Below are positions 7,424 to 15,709 of a DNA stretch of 31,443 bases, piece after piece. Both the position numbers and the translations under genes were made by a program. Source of the stretch: DASPUH01 sp035622975 (lineage in GTDB: Bacteria; Chloroflexota; Limnocylindria; Limnocylindrales; CSP1-4); NCBI GenBank assembly GCA_035622975.1, contig DASPUH010000038.1, forward strand, positions 1-31,443, read 5' to 3'. The stretch's first letter is position 1. Each line of letters starts with the position of its first letter. The notes under the pieces are model-generated. The model worked only from the letters and a program-made list of their open reading frames with translations. It had not been told where the DNA came from and made no database searches.

Positions 7424-8830
7424 GTGTCGCTGAACGCCCTGGACCTGGCCCGGTGGCAATTCGGCATCACGACCGTCTACCACTTCCTGTTCGTACCCCT
7501 GACGATCGGGCTGGCGTTCCTGGTGGCCGGCTTCCAGACGGCCTGGGTGCGCACCGGCCAGGAGCGCTACCTGCGTCTGACCCGCTTCTACGGCGAGCTG
7601 TTCCTGATCAACTTCGCCCTGGGGGTGGTCACCGGCATCGTGCAGGAGTTCCAGTTCGGCATGAACTGGAGCGCCTACAGCCGCTTCGTCGGCGACATCT
7701 TCGGCGCCCCCCTGGCGATCGAGGGCCTGCTGGCGTTCTTCCTGGAGTCGACCTTCCTGGGCCTGTGGATCTTCGGCTGGGGTCGCCTGCCGAGGTGGGT
7801 GCACCTGGCCACGATCTGGATCACCGCGGTGGGCACGGTGCTGTCGGCGTACTTCATCCTGGCGGCTAACGCGTGGATGCAGAACCCGGTCGGCTTCACG
7901 ATCGACCAGGCCGCCGGAAGGGCGGAGCTGACCGACATCCTGGCCGTCCTGACCAACCCCATCGTGCTCGTGATGTTCCCGCACACGATCGCGGGCGCCT
8001 TCCTCACTGCCGGCGCGTTCGTGGCCGCCATCGCGCTGTGGCGCCTGGTGCGCCACGGTGGGCCGGATGACGCAGCGTTCCGGACCGCCGCGCGGGTCGG
8101 CGCCACCGTGGCCCTGGTGGCCGGGCTCCTCGTGGTCATCACCGGTGACACGTCCGCGCGCCAGATGACGGCCATCCAGCCGATGAAGATGGCAGCCGCC
8201 GAGGCGCTCTACCAGACGGAGGCGCCCGCCTCCTTCTCGATATTCACCATCGGCTCGCTCGACGGCCGGACCGAGCTGTTCTCCGTCCGCATCCCGGATC
8301 TCCTGTCGCTGCTGGCGACCGGCGATCCGAGCGGCAAGGTCGAGGGCATCAACGACATCCAGGCGGCGTACCAGGCGACGTACGGCCCGGGCAACTACGT
8401 GCCCTACGTGCCGGTGGCCTACTGGACGTTCCGGCTCATGATCGGCTTCGGTGCGCTCGCTGCCGCGGCTGCCGCGTGGCTGCTGTGGTGCCTCCGCCGG
8501 GGGCGTCGGCCAGTCGGTCGGCTGGCGGTCGCCATCGCGGTGACCCTGCCGTTCCTGCCGCTCGTGGCGAACTCGCTGGGCTGGATCTTCACCGAGATGG
8601 CGCGCCAGCCATGGATCGTCTTCGGGCTGATGCAGACCTCGGCCGGCGTGAGCCCGGGGACCTCTGCGCTGGAGGTCCTCCTCACGGTCGTCGTCTTCAC
8701 CCTGCTGTACGGAGGCCTGGCCGTGGTGGAGGTGGGCCTCCTGCTGCGGCGCATCCGCGCCGGCCTGCCTGACGCCAACCCGCCCGACGGAGGGTCCGAC
8801 GTGGACGAGCCCCTCACCTTCGCCTACTGA
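7424..8830 (+). CDS. cydA: Cytochrome bd quinol oxidase subunit I
   Basis: The product has 468 residues, a short Q-loop CydA. Heme ligands align with the E. coli enzyme: His20 (YHFLFVPLTIG) for b595, His187 (FPHTIAGA) and Met392 (TEMARQPW) for b558. Glu100 and Glu108 (IEGLLAFFLES) match the proton-path/heme d acidic residues. K255-x4-E260 in the Q-loop matches the quinol-site pair. The subunit oxidises quinol and reduces O2 with high affinity in the inner membrane. The GTG start is well placed after AGGAGGGA (7409-7416). It heads a tight cydA-B-D-C cluster 42 bp after betA. A DosR-like box lies 61 bp upstream of the start, and I infer separate, oxygen- or NO-responsive control. Confidence 0.96.
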   Translation: MSLNALDLARWQFGITTVYHFLFVPLTIGLAFLVAGFQTAWVRTGQERYLRLTRFYGELFLINFALGVVTGIVQEFQFGMNWSAYSRFVGDIFGAPLAIEGLLAFFLESTFLGLWIFGWGRLPRWVHLATIWITAVGTVLSAYFILAANAWMQNPVGFTIDQAAGRAELTDILAVLTNPIVLVMFPHTIAGAFLTAGAFVAAIALWRLVRHGGPDDAAFRTAARVGATVALVAGLLVVITGDTSARQMTAIQPMKMAAAEALYQTEAPASFSIFTIGSLDGRTELFSVRIPDLLSLLATGDPSGKVEGINDIQAAYQATYGPGNYVPYVPVAYWTFRLMIGFGALAAAAAAWLLWCLRRGRRPVGRLAVAIAVTLPFLPLVANSLGWIFTEMARQPWIVFGLMQTSAGVSPGTSALEVLLTVVVFTLLYGGLAVVEVGLLLRRIRAGLPDANPPDGGSDVDEPLTFAY

Positions 8831-8840
8831 GGCACGCCCG

Positions 8841-9854
8841 ATGTCCCTTCCGACCATCTGGTTCGGCCTGATCACCATCCTCTGGGTCGGCTACCTCGTC
8901 CTGGAGGGCTTCGACTTCGGGGTCGGCATCCTCCTGCCGTTCCTCGGTCGCACGGAGGCGGAGCGGCGGGCCCTGATCGCCACCATCGGCCCGGTGTGGG
9001 ACGGCAACGAGGTCTGGCTGCTGGTCGCCGGCGGGGCGACGTTCGCCGCCTTCCCCGAGTGGTATGCGTCGTTGTTCAGCGGCTTCTACCTGGCCCTGTT
9101 CCTGATCCTGGTGGCCCTCATCATCCGTGGCGTGGCGTTCGAGTACCGCAGCAAGCGGCCCGAGTCGGCCTGGCGGGCGTGGTGGGACCGGGCCATCTTC
9201 GTCGGCTCGTTCGTCCCCGCCCTGCTGTGGGGCGTCGCCTTCGCCAACATCGTGGCCGGTGTGCCGCTCGACCAGCGGCACGTCTTCACTGGCGACCTGC
9301 TGACGCTTCTGGGGCCCTATGCCCTGCTGGGCGGCCTGACCACGCTGGGCCTCTTCGTGACGCACGGCGCGACCTATCTGGCCCTCAAGTCGACCGGCGT
9401 GCTCCGGCAGCGGGCCAACGCGGTCGTCGGCCTGGCTGGCCTGGTGACCGCGGTGCTGGCCGTGCTGTTCCTGGGTTGGACCGAGCTCCGGGATGGTGAC
9501 CCGGGATCACTGGTCCTGGCGGTGGGCGCGGCCGGGTGCTTGCTGGGGGCGCTGCTGGCCAACCGCACCGGTCATGAAGGCTGGAGCTTCGCCGGAACGG
9601 CGGCCACCATCGCCCTGGCGGTCGTGGCCCTCTTCCTCGCGCTCTACCCCGACGTCCTGCCCTCGACGACCGATCCGGCCTTCAGCCTGACCATCACGAA
9701 CGCGAGCTCGACGCCGTACACGCTCGGCATCATGACCGTTGTGGCGCTCATCTTCACCCCGCTCGTCCTGCTCTACCAGGGCTGGACCTACTGGGTCTTC
9801 CGCCGGCGCGTCGGCGGCCCCCGCGTCACCGACTCCCCGCCCGCGGGCTCGTGA
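8841..9854 (+). CDS. cydB: Cytochrome bd quinol oxidase subunit II
   Basis: The product has 337 residues, in the range of 330-380. The opening WFGLITILWVGYLVLEGFDFG is the hallmark of CydB, followed by GPVWDGNEVWLLVAGGATFAAFP. About eight or nine hydrophobic membrane spans follow. CydB structurally supports CydA and contributes to proton and oxygen access. It starts 10 bp after cydA, and its TGA overlaps the cydD GTG start (GTGA), indicating coupled translation. Confidence 0.95.
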   Translation: MSLPTIWFGLITILWVGYLVLEGFDFGVGILLPFLGRTEAERRALIATIGPVWDGNEVWLLVAGGATFAAFPEWYASLFSGFYLALFLILVALIIRGVAFEYRSKRPESAWRAWWDRAIFVGSFVPALLWGVAFANIVAGVPLDQRHVFTGDLLTLLGPYALLGGLTTLGLFVTHGATYLALKSTGVLRQRANAVVGLAGLVTAVLAVLFLGWTELRDGDPGSLVLAVGAAGCLLGALLANRTGHEGWSFAGTAATIALAVVALFLALYPDVLPSTTDPAFSLTITNASSTPYTLGIMTVVALIFTPLVLLYQGWTYWVFRRRVGGPRVTDSPPAGS

Positions 9855-11512
9855 GGGCGGTCGACCCTCGCCTGCTGCGCGTCGCTCGCGCGGCCACCGT
9901 CGCCCTCGCCAGCGCGGTCGTCCTGGGGCTGCTGACCGCCGCCCTGGCCACGGCCCAGGCCGCCCTGCTCGCCGACGCCATCAGCCGAGCGTTCCTGGGC
10001 GGGGCGTCGCTCGACGTCCTGCAGCCAGTGCTCGCCGCTCTGGCGTTCGTCCTCGGCGCGCGCGCCGCTACCGGATGGGCCCAGGAGGTCGTGGCGCAGC
10101 GCTGCTCGACGTCCGTCAAGCGGACCCTGCGCCGGCGGCTGCTGGCGCATGCGGCCGCCCTGGGCCCCGAGTGGACGGCCGGGGCGCGCAGCGGCGAGGT
10201 CGTGGTCCTGGCCACACGCGGCCTGGACGCGCTGGACGGGTACTTCGGGCGCTACCTGCCGCAGCTGGTCCTGGCGGTCGTCGTGCCGGTCGTGGTGCTC
10301 GTCGCGCTGGCCGTGACGGACTGGCTGGCGGCGCTCACGGTCGCCCTGACGGTGCCCTTGATCCCGCTCTTCATGATCCTCATCGGGCTGGCCACCGAGC
10401 GCCAGCGCGGCCGGCGGTGGCGGGCGCTGGCCCGCCTCGCTCACCACTTCCTCGATGTCGTGGCCGGACTGCCCACGCTCAAGGTGTACGGGCGGGCGCA
10501 GGCCCAGGTGGCCGCCCTGGAGCGGGCCACCGACGCCTATCGCCGCGAGACGCTGGCCACGCTGCGGGTGGCCTTCCTGTCGGCCTTCGCGCTCGAACTG
10601 GCCGCGACCCTCTCCGTCGCGCTGGTAGCCGTGGAGATGGGCCTGCGCCTGGTCGGTGGTGGTGTCGCCCTGCGGACCGGCCTCTTCGTCATCGTCCTCG
10701 CCCCCGAGGCGTACCTGCCCCTGCGCCAGCTGGGCCTCCAGTTCCACGCGAGCGAGGAGGGCCTGCAGGCCGCCGCGGCAGCATTCTCGATCCTGGAGAC
10801 GCCGCCGGCGCAGGCCGGGGGGACCGTCCAGCCACCTGACATGCGAGTGGGGCAAGTACGCCTCGACGGGGTCACGGTCCGCCGGCCGGGCCGCCCGTCG
10901 GAGGCTCCGTGGGCCGCCGATCTCGTCACGCGCCCCGGCGAGATCGTGGTCCTGCGGGGACCCAGCGGGGCGGGCAAGAGCACGCTCCTGGCCGTCATGC
11001 TCGGCTTCATCGCGCCAAGCGAGGGTTCGGCGCGAGTCGTGGCCGCGGACGGACGGGCGGTCGGTTTGGGGGATCTCGACCTGGACCTGTGGCGGCGCCA
11101 GGTGGCCTGGGTCCCGCAGCAGCCGTTCTTCCTCGCCGGCACGGTCGCCGACAACGTCAGGCTGGCCGCTCCGGACGCTTCGGATACGCGCATCGCGGCG
11201 TCGCTCAGCGCGGTCGGCCTGGGGGAGGTGCCGCTGGAGTGGCGGCTCGGCGAGCGCGGCCAGGGCCTCTCAAGCGGCCAGCGGCGCCGCCTGGCCGTGG
11301 CGCGGGCGCTGCTCCGCGACGCGCCGCTGGTGCTGCTCGACGAACCGACCGCCGGCCTTGACACCGCCACGGAAGCCGAGCTGCTCGACCGGATCCGGGC
11401 GACGGCCCACCAGGAGCACCGAGCCGTCGTCCTCGCGGCTCACCGGCCGGCGGCCATCTCCATCGCCGACCGGATCGTCGACGTCGCGGCGCGACTGCCG
11501 GGCGCCGCGTAG
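9851..11512 (+). CDS. cydD: Thiol reductant ABC exporter, CydD subunit
   Basis: The product has 553 residues: an N-terminal six-helix membrane domain (about 1-310) and a C-terminal ATPase domain. Walker A is GPSGAGKST (about 370-378) and Walker B LVLLDEPTAGLD (about 492-503). The ABC signature reads LSSGQRRRLAVARALL (about 472-487), with Ser where LSGGQ has its first Gly. CydDC is a heterodimeric ABC exporter reported to move cysteine/glutathione or handle heme, and is needed to assemble cytochrome bd. The GTG start overlaps the cydB stop. The changed signature suggests one degenerate ATP site of the heterodimer, a common arrangement in asymmetric ABC pairs. Confidence 0.93.
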   Translation: MRAVDPRLLRVARAATVALASAVVLGLLTAALATAQAALLADAISRAFLGGASLDVLQPVLAALAFVLGARAATGWAQEVVAQRCSTSVKRTLRRRLLAHAAALGPEWTAGARSGEVVVLATRGLDALDGYFGRYLPQLVLAVVVPVVVLVALAVTDWLAALTVALTVPLIPLFMILIGLATERQRGRRWRALARLAHHFLDVVAGLPTLKVYGRAQAQVAALERATDAYRRETLATLRVAFLSAFALELAATLSVALVAVEMGLRLVGGGVALRTGLFVIVLAPEAYLPLRQLGLQFHASEEGLQAAAAAFSILETPPAQAGGTVQPPDMRVGQVRLDGVTVRRPGRPSEAPWAADLVTRPGEIVVLRGPSGAGKSTLLAVMLGFIAPSEGSARVVAADGRAVGLGDLDLDLWRRQVAWVPQQPFFLAGTVADNVRLAAPDASDTRIAASLSAVGLGEVPLEWRLGERGQGLSSGQRRRLAVARALLRDAPLVLLDEPTAGLDTATEAELLDRIRATAHQEHRAVVLAAHRPAAISIADRIVDVAARLPGAA

Positions 11513-11519
11513 GCCGACG

Positions 11520-13229
11520 ATGCGCGCCCTCGTCGCCATCGCGCGGCTCGGCCGGCCCGTCAGCGGGCGGCTCGCCCTGGCGGTGCTGCTCGGCCTCGGC
11601 GCCGCCATGGCCGCCGTCGGGCTGACCGCCACGTCGGCCTGGCTCATCTCGCGGGCGGCCCAGCAGCCACCCGTCCTGTACCTGATGGTCGCCATCACCG
11701 CCGTCCAGGCCTTCGGAATCAGCCGTGGGGTGCTGCGGTACGGGGAGCGCCTCGCGGCCCACGACTCTGCCTTCCGGGTCCTTGCCCGCCTGCGGGGCCA
11801 CGTCTACGGGCGCCTCGAGCGCCTGGCGCCGGCGGGCCTGGCCGCCTATCGCTCGGGGGACCTGCTGGCCCGTCTGGTGGCCGATGTCGACGGCCTGGCC
11901 GACCTCTGGCTGCGCGTCCTGCTGCCGTACACGATCGTCGTCGCGGCGGCGGCCGTCGCGACCCTGTTGGTCGGCTTGCTGGTGCCGGCCGCGGGTGTCG
12001 TGCTCGGGGCGACGCTCCTCGTGGTCGTGTTCCTTGTGCCGCTCCTGGCGGGGGCGAGCGGTCGCGGGGCCGAGCGACGGGTGGCGCCGGCACGAGGCGC
12101 CCTGGCCGCCGCCGCGACCGACCTGCTGGCCGGGGGGCCCGAGCTGTTAGTGCACGGCACGAGCGTGCAGCAGCTCGAGGTCCTCGACCGCATGGACGGC
12201 GCGTTGATCGCCGCCGAGCGTACGGCCGGTGCCGCAGTCGGCCTTGGTGCCCTCGCCGCCGGCCTGGCGGCGGGAGCGGCCACGTGGTTCGCCCTCATGG
12301 CCGGCGTCGGCGCGCTCCGCTCGGGTGCGCTCGACGGGGTGGCTCTGGCGGTCGTGGTGCTGACACCCATCGCCGCGCACGAACTGGCCGCGGGCCTGGT
12401 GCCCGCCGCACAGCACCTACCCGGCCTGGCAGTGGCCGCGGCCCGCGTCGAGGAGGTGCTCCACCAGCCGGACCCCGTGACCGAGCCGGCCGAGCCGGCG
12501 GCCCTGCCGGCCGGACCATGGGGCATCCGCGTGGCAGGCCTGGCGGCCAGGTACGGGAACGGCCCGCTCGTGCTCCGGGCGGTGGACCTGGAGGTCCCGC
12601 CGGGTGGGACGGCCCTTGTCAGCGGGCCCAGCGGGTGCGGCAAGACCACTCTTGCGGCGGTCCTCCTGCGCTTCCTGGATCCGGTCGCCGGATCGGTCGA
12701 GCTGCTCGCCCCGGCGGGCCCCTGCGACGTGCGTCGCCTGACCGGGGACGACGTGCGGCGGGTCGTCAAATCCTGCGATCAGGATCCCCACGTCTTCGAC
12801 ACGACGCTCGCCGACAACCTGCGTGTGGCGCGCCCGGACGCGACCGAGGCGCAGCTCTGGGAGGTTCTCGCGACGGTCCGCCTGGCCGCCTGGGTGGAAG
12901 CGCTCCCGGCGGCCCTGGCGACGCCGGTCGGCGAGCATGGGGCACGCCTGTCGGGCGGCCAGCTCCAGCGGCTGGCCCTGGCCCGCGCGCTGCTGGCCGA
13001 TGCGCCGGTCCTGATCCTGGACGAGCCCACCGAGCACCTCGACGAGGCGACCGCCCGCGCGCTCATGACCGACATCCTCGCGCTGTCCCGAGGGCGCACG
13101 CTGCTCCTGCTGTCACACCGCACCGATCTCCTGGCCGACGTCCCGTGGGACGTGCGCCTGGAGCTTGGCCCGGCCGGCACCGCGACCGCGCCGGTCGAGG
13201 TCGCCACTCAGCCCACCCCGTCCTCGTAG
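11520..13229 (+). CDS. cydC: Thiol reductant ABC exporter, CydC subunit
   Basis: The product has 569 residues, starting at the ATG 7 bp after the cydD stop. The membrane domain begins with GLTATSAWLISRAAQQPPVLYLMVAI, a segment very typical of CydC. The ATPase domain has Walker A GPSGCGKTT, an intact LSGGQLQRLALARALL signature and Walker B LILDEPTEHLD. It is the partner of CydD in bd-oxidase biogenesis. A longer in-frame reading upstream lies inside cydD and is not the start. The last 22 bp overlap the end of the convergent DNA glycosylase gene, leaving no room for a terminator between them. Confidence 0.93.
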   Translation: MRALVAIARLGRPVSGRLALAVLLGLGAAMAAVGLTATSAWLISRAAQQPPVLYLMVAITAVQAFGISRGVLRYGERLAAHDSAFRVLARLRGHVYGRLERLAPAGLAAYRSGDLLARLVADVDGLADLWLRVLLPYTIVVAAAAVATLLVGLLVPAAGVVLGATLLVVVFLVPLLAGASGRGAERRVAPARGALAAAATDLLAGGPELLVHGTSVQQLEVLDRMDGALIAAERTAGAAVGLGALAAGLAAGAATWFALMAGVGALRSGALDGVALAVVVLTPIAAHELAAGLVPAAQHLPGLAVAAARVEEVLHQPDPVTEPAEPAALPAGPWGIRVAGLAARYGNGPLVLRAVDLEVPPGGTALVSGPSGCGKTTLAAVLLRFLDPVAGSVELLAPAGPCDVRRLTGDDVRRVVKSCDQDPHVFDTTLADNLRVARPDATEAQLWEVLATVRLAAWVEALPAALATPVGEHGARLSGGQLQRLALARALLADAPVLILDEPTEHLDEATARALMTDILALSRGRTLLLLSHRTDLLADVPWDVRLELGPAGTATAPVEVATQPTPSS

Positions 13230-14086
13230 GCCGCTCGCCGGATCAGCACCACGGCCCACGTCCGGAACGGCCGCCACACGTCCATCCGCCGCGTCAAGGC
13301 GGCCGCATCGGCCGGTGCCTCGGCGCCCAGGTAGTGGCGCAGGGCCGCCAGGAGGCGGGGCTCCTCCACGCTCGCCGCGTCGGTCGGGCCGACCGCACGG
13401 ATGGCCACCAGGCCCGAGTAGAACGGCCCCAGGCCGGGCAGCGCCTGGACCTGGGCGCGGGCCACCTCCGGATCGAGGGCGCGGAGGCGGGCCGGATCGA
13501 GCAGGCCGTCGAGCGCCCCTCTGGCCACCGCGCGGAGGCGGCGGTCCTGCTCGATGGACGGCACCGGCAGCGACGTGGCCTCCAGGATCGCCAGGGGCGT
13601 CGGGAAGGCGCTGAGGCGCGTGCCGGCCAGGTCGAAAGTCGCCCCCAGCGCCTCGCCCAGCCGGCGGCGGAGGGTGTTGGCCTGCCGCCCCGAGCGGTGG
13701 CCGGCCAGGATGGCCCACGCCGCGGCTTCGTACGGGGAGTAGTGCAGGACCGGGCGGAACCCGGGGTAGCGGGCCTGGAGGCGGCCGATCAAGGGGTCGC
13801 GCTCGCCGACGGCCGGCCATCCCCGGCCGTCGTGATCGAGGGACACGATGCGGGCCACCTGGTCGCGCACGGCCGCCACGTCAGTCGCGCCGTGCACCTC
13901 GCCGACCACGGACCCGGCCGGGTCTTCTCTGAGGACCACCCCCGCCAGCTCGTGGAAGCCATCCACGCAGAAGGCCAGGCGCATCACCGGCACCACCGGC
14001 GCGGGCTCGCGCGGCCCGAACACGTGGCTGGCGGCGAGGGCCAGCGAGAACGGACCGCGCGGCTCGATCGTGAAGGTGCCGCTCAC
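13208..14086 (-). CDS. AlkA-like DNA-3-methyladenine glycosylase (HhH-GPD)
   Basis: The product has 292 residues: an N-terminal mixed domain, then a helical glycosylase domain. SPYEAAAWAIL (117-127) begins the conserved core, and LPGLGPFYSGLVAIR (216-230) is the helix-hairpin-helix followed by the GPTD segment. Aligning by eye to E. coli AlkA, catalytic Asp238 falls on Glu242 (VEEPRLL). I believe this E is usual in related subfamily members, but this is unverified. It removes alkylated or deaminated purines from DNA. It lies 33 bp downstream of nirK on the same strand, so co-transcription is likely. Its end overlaps cydC by 22 bp. Confidence 0.82.
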   Translation of the reverse strand: MSGTFTIEPRGPFSLALAASHVFGPREPAPVVPVMRLAFCVDGFHELAGVVLREDPAGSVVGEVHGATDVAAVRDQVARIVSLDHDGRGWPAVGERDPLIGRLQARYPGFRPVLHYSPYEAAAWAILAGHRSGRQANTLRRRLGEALGATFDLAGTRLSAFPTPLAILEATSLPVPSIEQDRRLRAVARGALDGLLDPARLRALDPEVARAQVQALPGLGPFYSGLVAIRAVGPTDAASVEEPRLLAALRHYLGAEAPADAAALTRRMDVWRPFRTWAVVLIRRAAYEDGVG

Positions 14087-14119
14087 GCCCGGCAGGGTAC
14101 CCCGCCGGGCGTGCCGCGG

Positions 14120-15568
14120 TCAGTGCGTCGGCGGCTTGCCGTCGCCGGCCATCAGGGAGCCGACCGCCCCATGGCCCACGAAGTTGAAGGCGTGCGTGAC
14201 CATCGTGTACATGCCGCTCTCCGGGATGGTGAGTTCGATGATGGCGGCCTGGGCCGGCAAGAGGGCGACAGCCTGGCTGCCCCAGCCACCGGAGTTGCCC
14301 GGGAGGAGGGCCACGCCCTCGCTGATCACCGTGTCGAAGATCGTGCCCACGATGTGGAACGAGCTGGACTCGTTGGGCCCGACGTCCAGGACGAACAGGC
14401 GGATGCGCTCGCCGGGCTGGACCTGGATGGGATGGTCCTTGTACTGGTTGGCCACGCCGTTGAAGACGACCCAGTCGGGCGCCGGGTCGGTCGAGTCGGC
14501 CTTGGCGTAATCGGCGATCTGGCCCTGACCACCGAAGTACCACTCGTTCTGCACGATGGCCAGTTCCTCGCCCACCGGTGCCAGGCCGCCGCGCGGCTCG
14601 ACGATGACCATGCCGAACATGCCGTCGGCGATGTGCTGGAGGGCCGGCGGGGTGCCGCAGTGGTACATCCAGACTCCCGCGTAGTCGGCTTGGAAGGTGT
14701 AAGTCCACGTGCCGCCGGCGGGGATCTCGACCATCTGGTCATTCATCGCCGTCTGGCTGGCGTGGAAGTCGATGGAGTGGCTCATGGTCGTCGTATTGGT
14801 CAGGTGGACGCGCACGGTGTCGCCGAGGTGGACCCGGATGGTCGGGCCGGGCACGGTGCCACCGAAGGTCCAGACGTCCATCACGTAGCCCGTGGCGACG
14901 GTCATCTTGCGCTCGACGATGGGCAGGTAGACGTCATGCGACGTGCCCGGCAGCACGGCCGGCGCGATCGGGTTGTAGAGGGTGTACGGCGGTGCATTCG
15001 GGTCGGGCGCCGGCAGCGTCGAGCTCGTGGCGGCGGTCCCGCTGCCGGCGGCCGGGGAGGCGGCGACCGACGGCGCGGCGACCGTGATGGCGCCGGTCAT
15101 GCCGGCCTGCGCGTGGCCCGGGACGTCGCACAGGAAGGTGATGCCCGTCGCGGGCACGGTGATGGAGCCAGCGGTCGTCTGGCCCGGGTCGGCGACGAGC
15201 TTGGTGCCGTCGGCGAAGGTCAGGTTGTGCTGCACCGCTCCGTCGTTGACGAACTTGACGGCGTAGGTCCCGGCGGCGGCCACCGCCACGGCGTTCGGCC
15301 GGAAGCCGAGGTCGAAGGCGTGGATCTCCAGGGTGGACCCGACCGCACTGACATTCGACGCCATGGCAGGCGCGGTCGAGCTGCTCATGCCTGGCATGTC
15401 GGACATGCCGGCCATGGTCGAGGTGGAGGCCGCCGCGACCGCCGATGGGGCCGTCGGCGACCCGCTCGGCGTGAAGGTCCAGCCGGGCCCACCCGCCGCG
15501 CAGCCCATGCCGACCACCATGATCATGACGAGGATGGCCACGAACCTTGCCATCATCAGGCGTTGCAT
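14120..15568 (-). CDS. nirK: Copper nitrite reductase with N-terminal fused cupredoxin domain
   Basis: The product has 482 residues. A hydrophobic signal segment (7-22) ends at Cys23, a weak lipobox (GMGC), so it is exported and perhaps lipid-anchored. A Met/Ser/Ala-rich linker follows. Residues ~75-165 form a cupredoxin with type 1 copper ligands His114, Cys147, His152 and Met157. Residues ~195-475 form the NirK two-domain core: type 1 His264, Cys304, His312, Met317; type 2 His269, His303 and probably His459; catalytic Asp267 and His405. It should reduce nitrite to NO, the fused cupredoxin acting as built-in electron donor. Alternatives are another two-domain multicopper oxidase, but the complete NirK residue set argues for nitrite reductase. 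It is divergent from an Rrf2 regulator. Confidence 0.87.
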   Translation of the reverse strand: MQRLMMARFVAILVMIMVVGMGCAAGGPGWTFTPSGSPTAPSAVAAASTSTMAGMSDMPGMSSSTAPAMASNVSAVGSTLEIHAFDLGFRPNAVAVAAAGTYAVKFVNDGAVQHNLTFADGTKLVADPGQTTAGSITVPATGITFLCDVPGHAQAGMTGAITVAAPSVAASPAAGSGTAATSSTLPAPDPNAPPYTLYNPIAPAVLPGTSHDVYLPIVERKMTVATGYVMDVWTFGGTVPGPTIRVHLGDTVRVHLTNTTTMSHSIDFHASQTAMNDQMVEIPAGGTWTYTFQADYAGVWMYHCGTPPALQHIADGMFGMVIVEPRGGLAPVGEELAIVQNEWYFGGQGQIADYAKADSTDPAPDWVVFNGVANQYKDHPIQVQPGERIRLFVLDVGPNESSSFHIVGTIFDTVISEGVALLPGNSGGWGSQAVALLPAQAAIIELTIPESGMYTMVTHAFNFVGHGAVGSLMAGDGKPPTH

Positions 15569-15593
15569 CGTCCACCTCTTCGGTTGAGCGCAC

Positions 15594-15628
15594 TTGCTAA
15601 ATGCTTAGTTAGCAGGTTATGATTTAGC
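15594..15628 (+). promoter_or_regulatory. Promoter and overlapping dyads between nirK and the Rrf2 gene
   Basis: This is an AT-rich island in very GC-rich DNA. TTGCTA (15594-15599), an 18-bp spacer and TATGAT (15618-15623) make a near-consensus sigma-70 promoter pointing to the Rrf2 gene. TGCTAA (15595-15600) pairs with TTAGCA (15609-15614). GCTAAAT (15596-15602) pairs with ATTTAGC (15622-15628). The dyads cover the -35 to -10 region, as expected of an operator. Autoregulation and control of nirK by the adjacent Rrf2 protein is an inference. Confidence 0.6.
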
Positions 15629-15641
15629 GATGAGGCGACAG

Positions 15642-15663
15642 AGGGCCGAAGGTCCCGAATCGG
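15642..15663 (-). promoter_or_regulatory. DosR/DevR-like box upstream of nirK
   Basis: Read on the minus strand this is the same 22-bp element as 7341-7362, with G instead of A at one position (core TTCGGGACCTTCGGCCCT). It ends 73 bp before the nirK ATG, in the same orientation relative to nirK as the other copy is to cydA. It also lies in the leader of the divergent Rrf2 gene, downstream of that gene's predicted promoter. Confidence 0.5.
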
Positions 15664-15709
15664 GGGGCCGTTCGGTCGTGGACGGCCGGGACCGTCACGG
15701 GGGTGGCGG

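Noticed and set aside
12284..15622. 1112-codon plus-strand frame over cydC, the glycosylase and nirK
   Set aside because: It is a composition artefact of high third-position GC; it crosses three convincing genes and has no domain.
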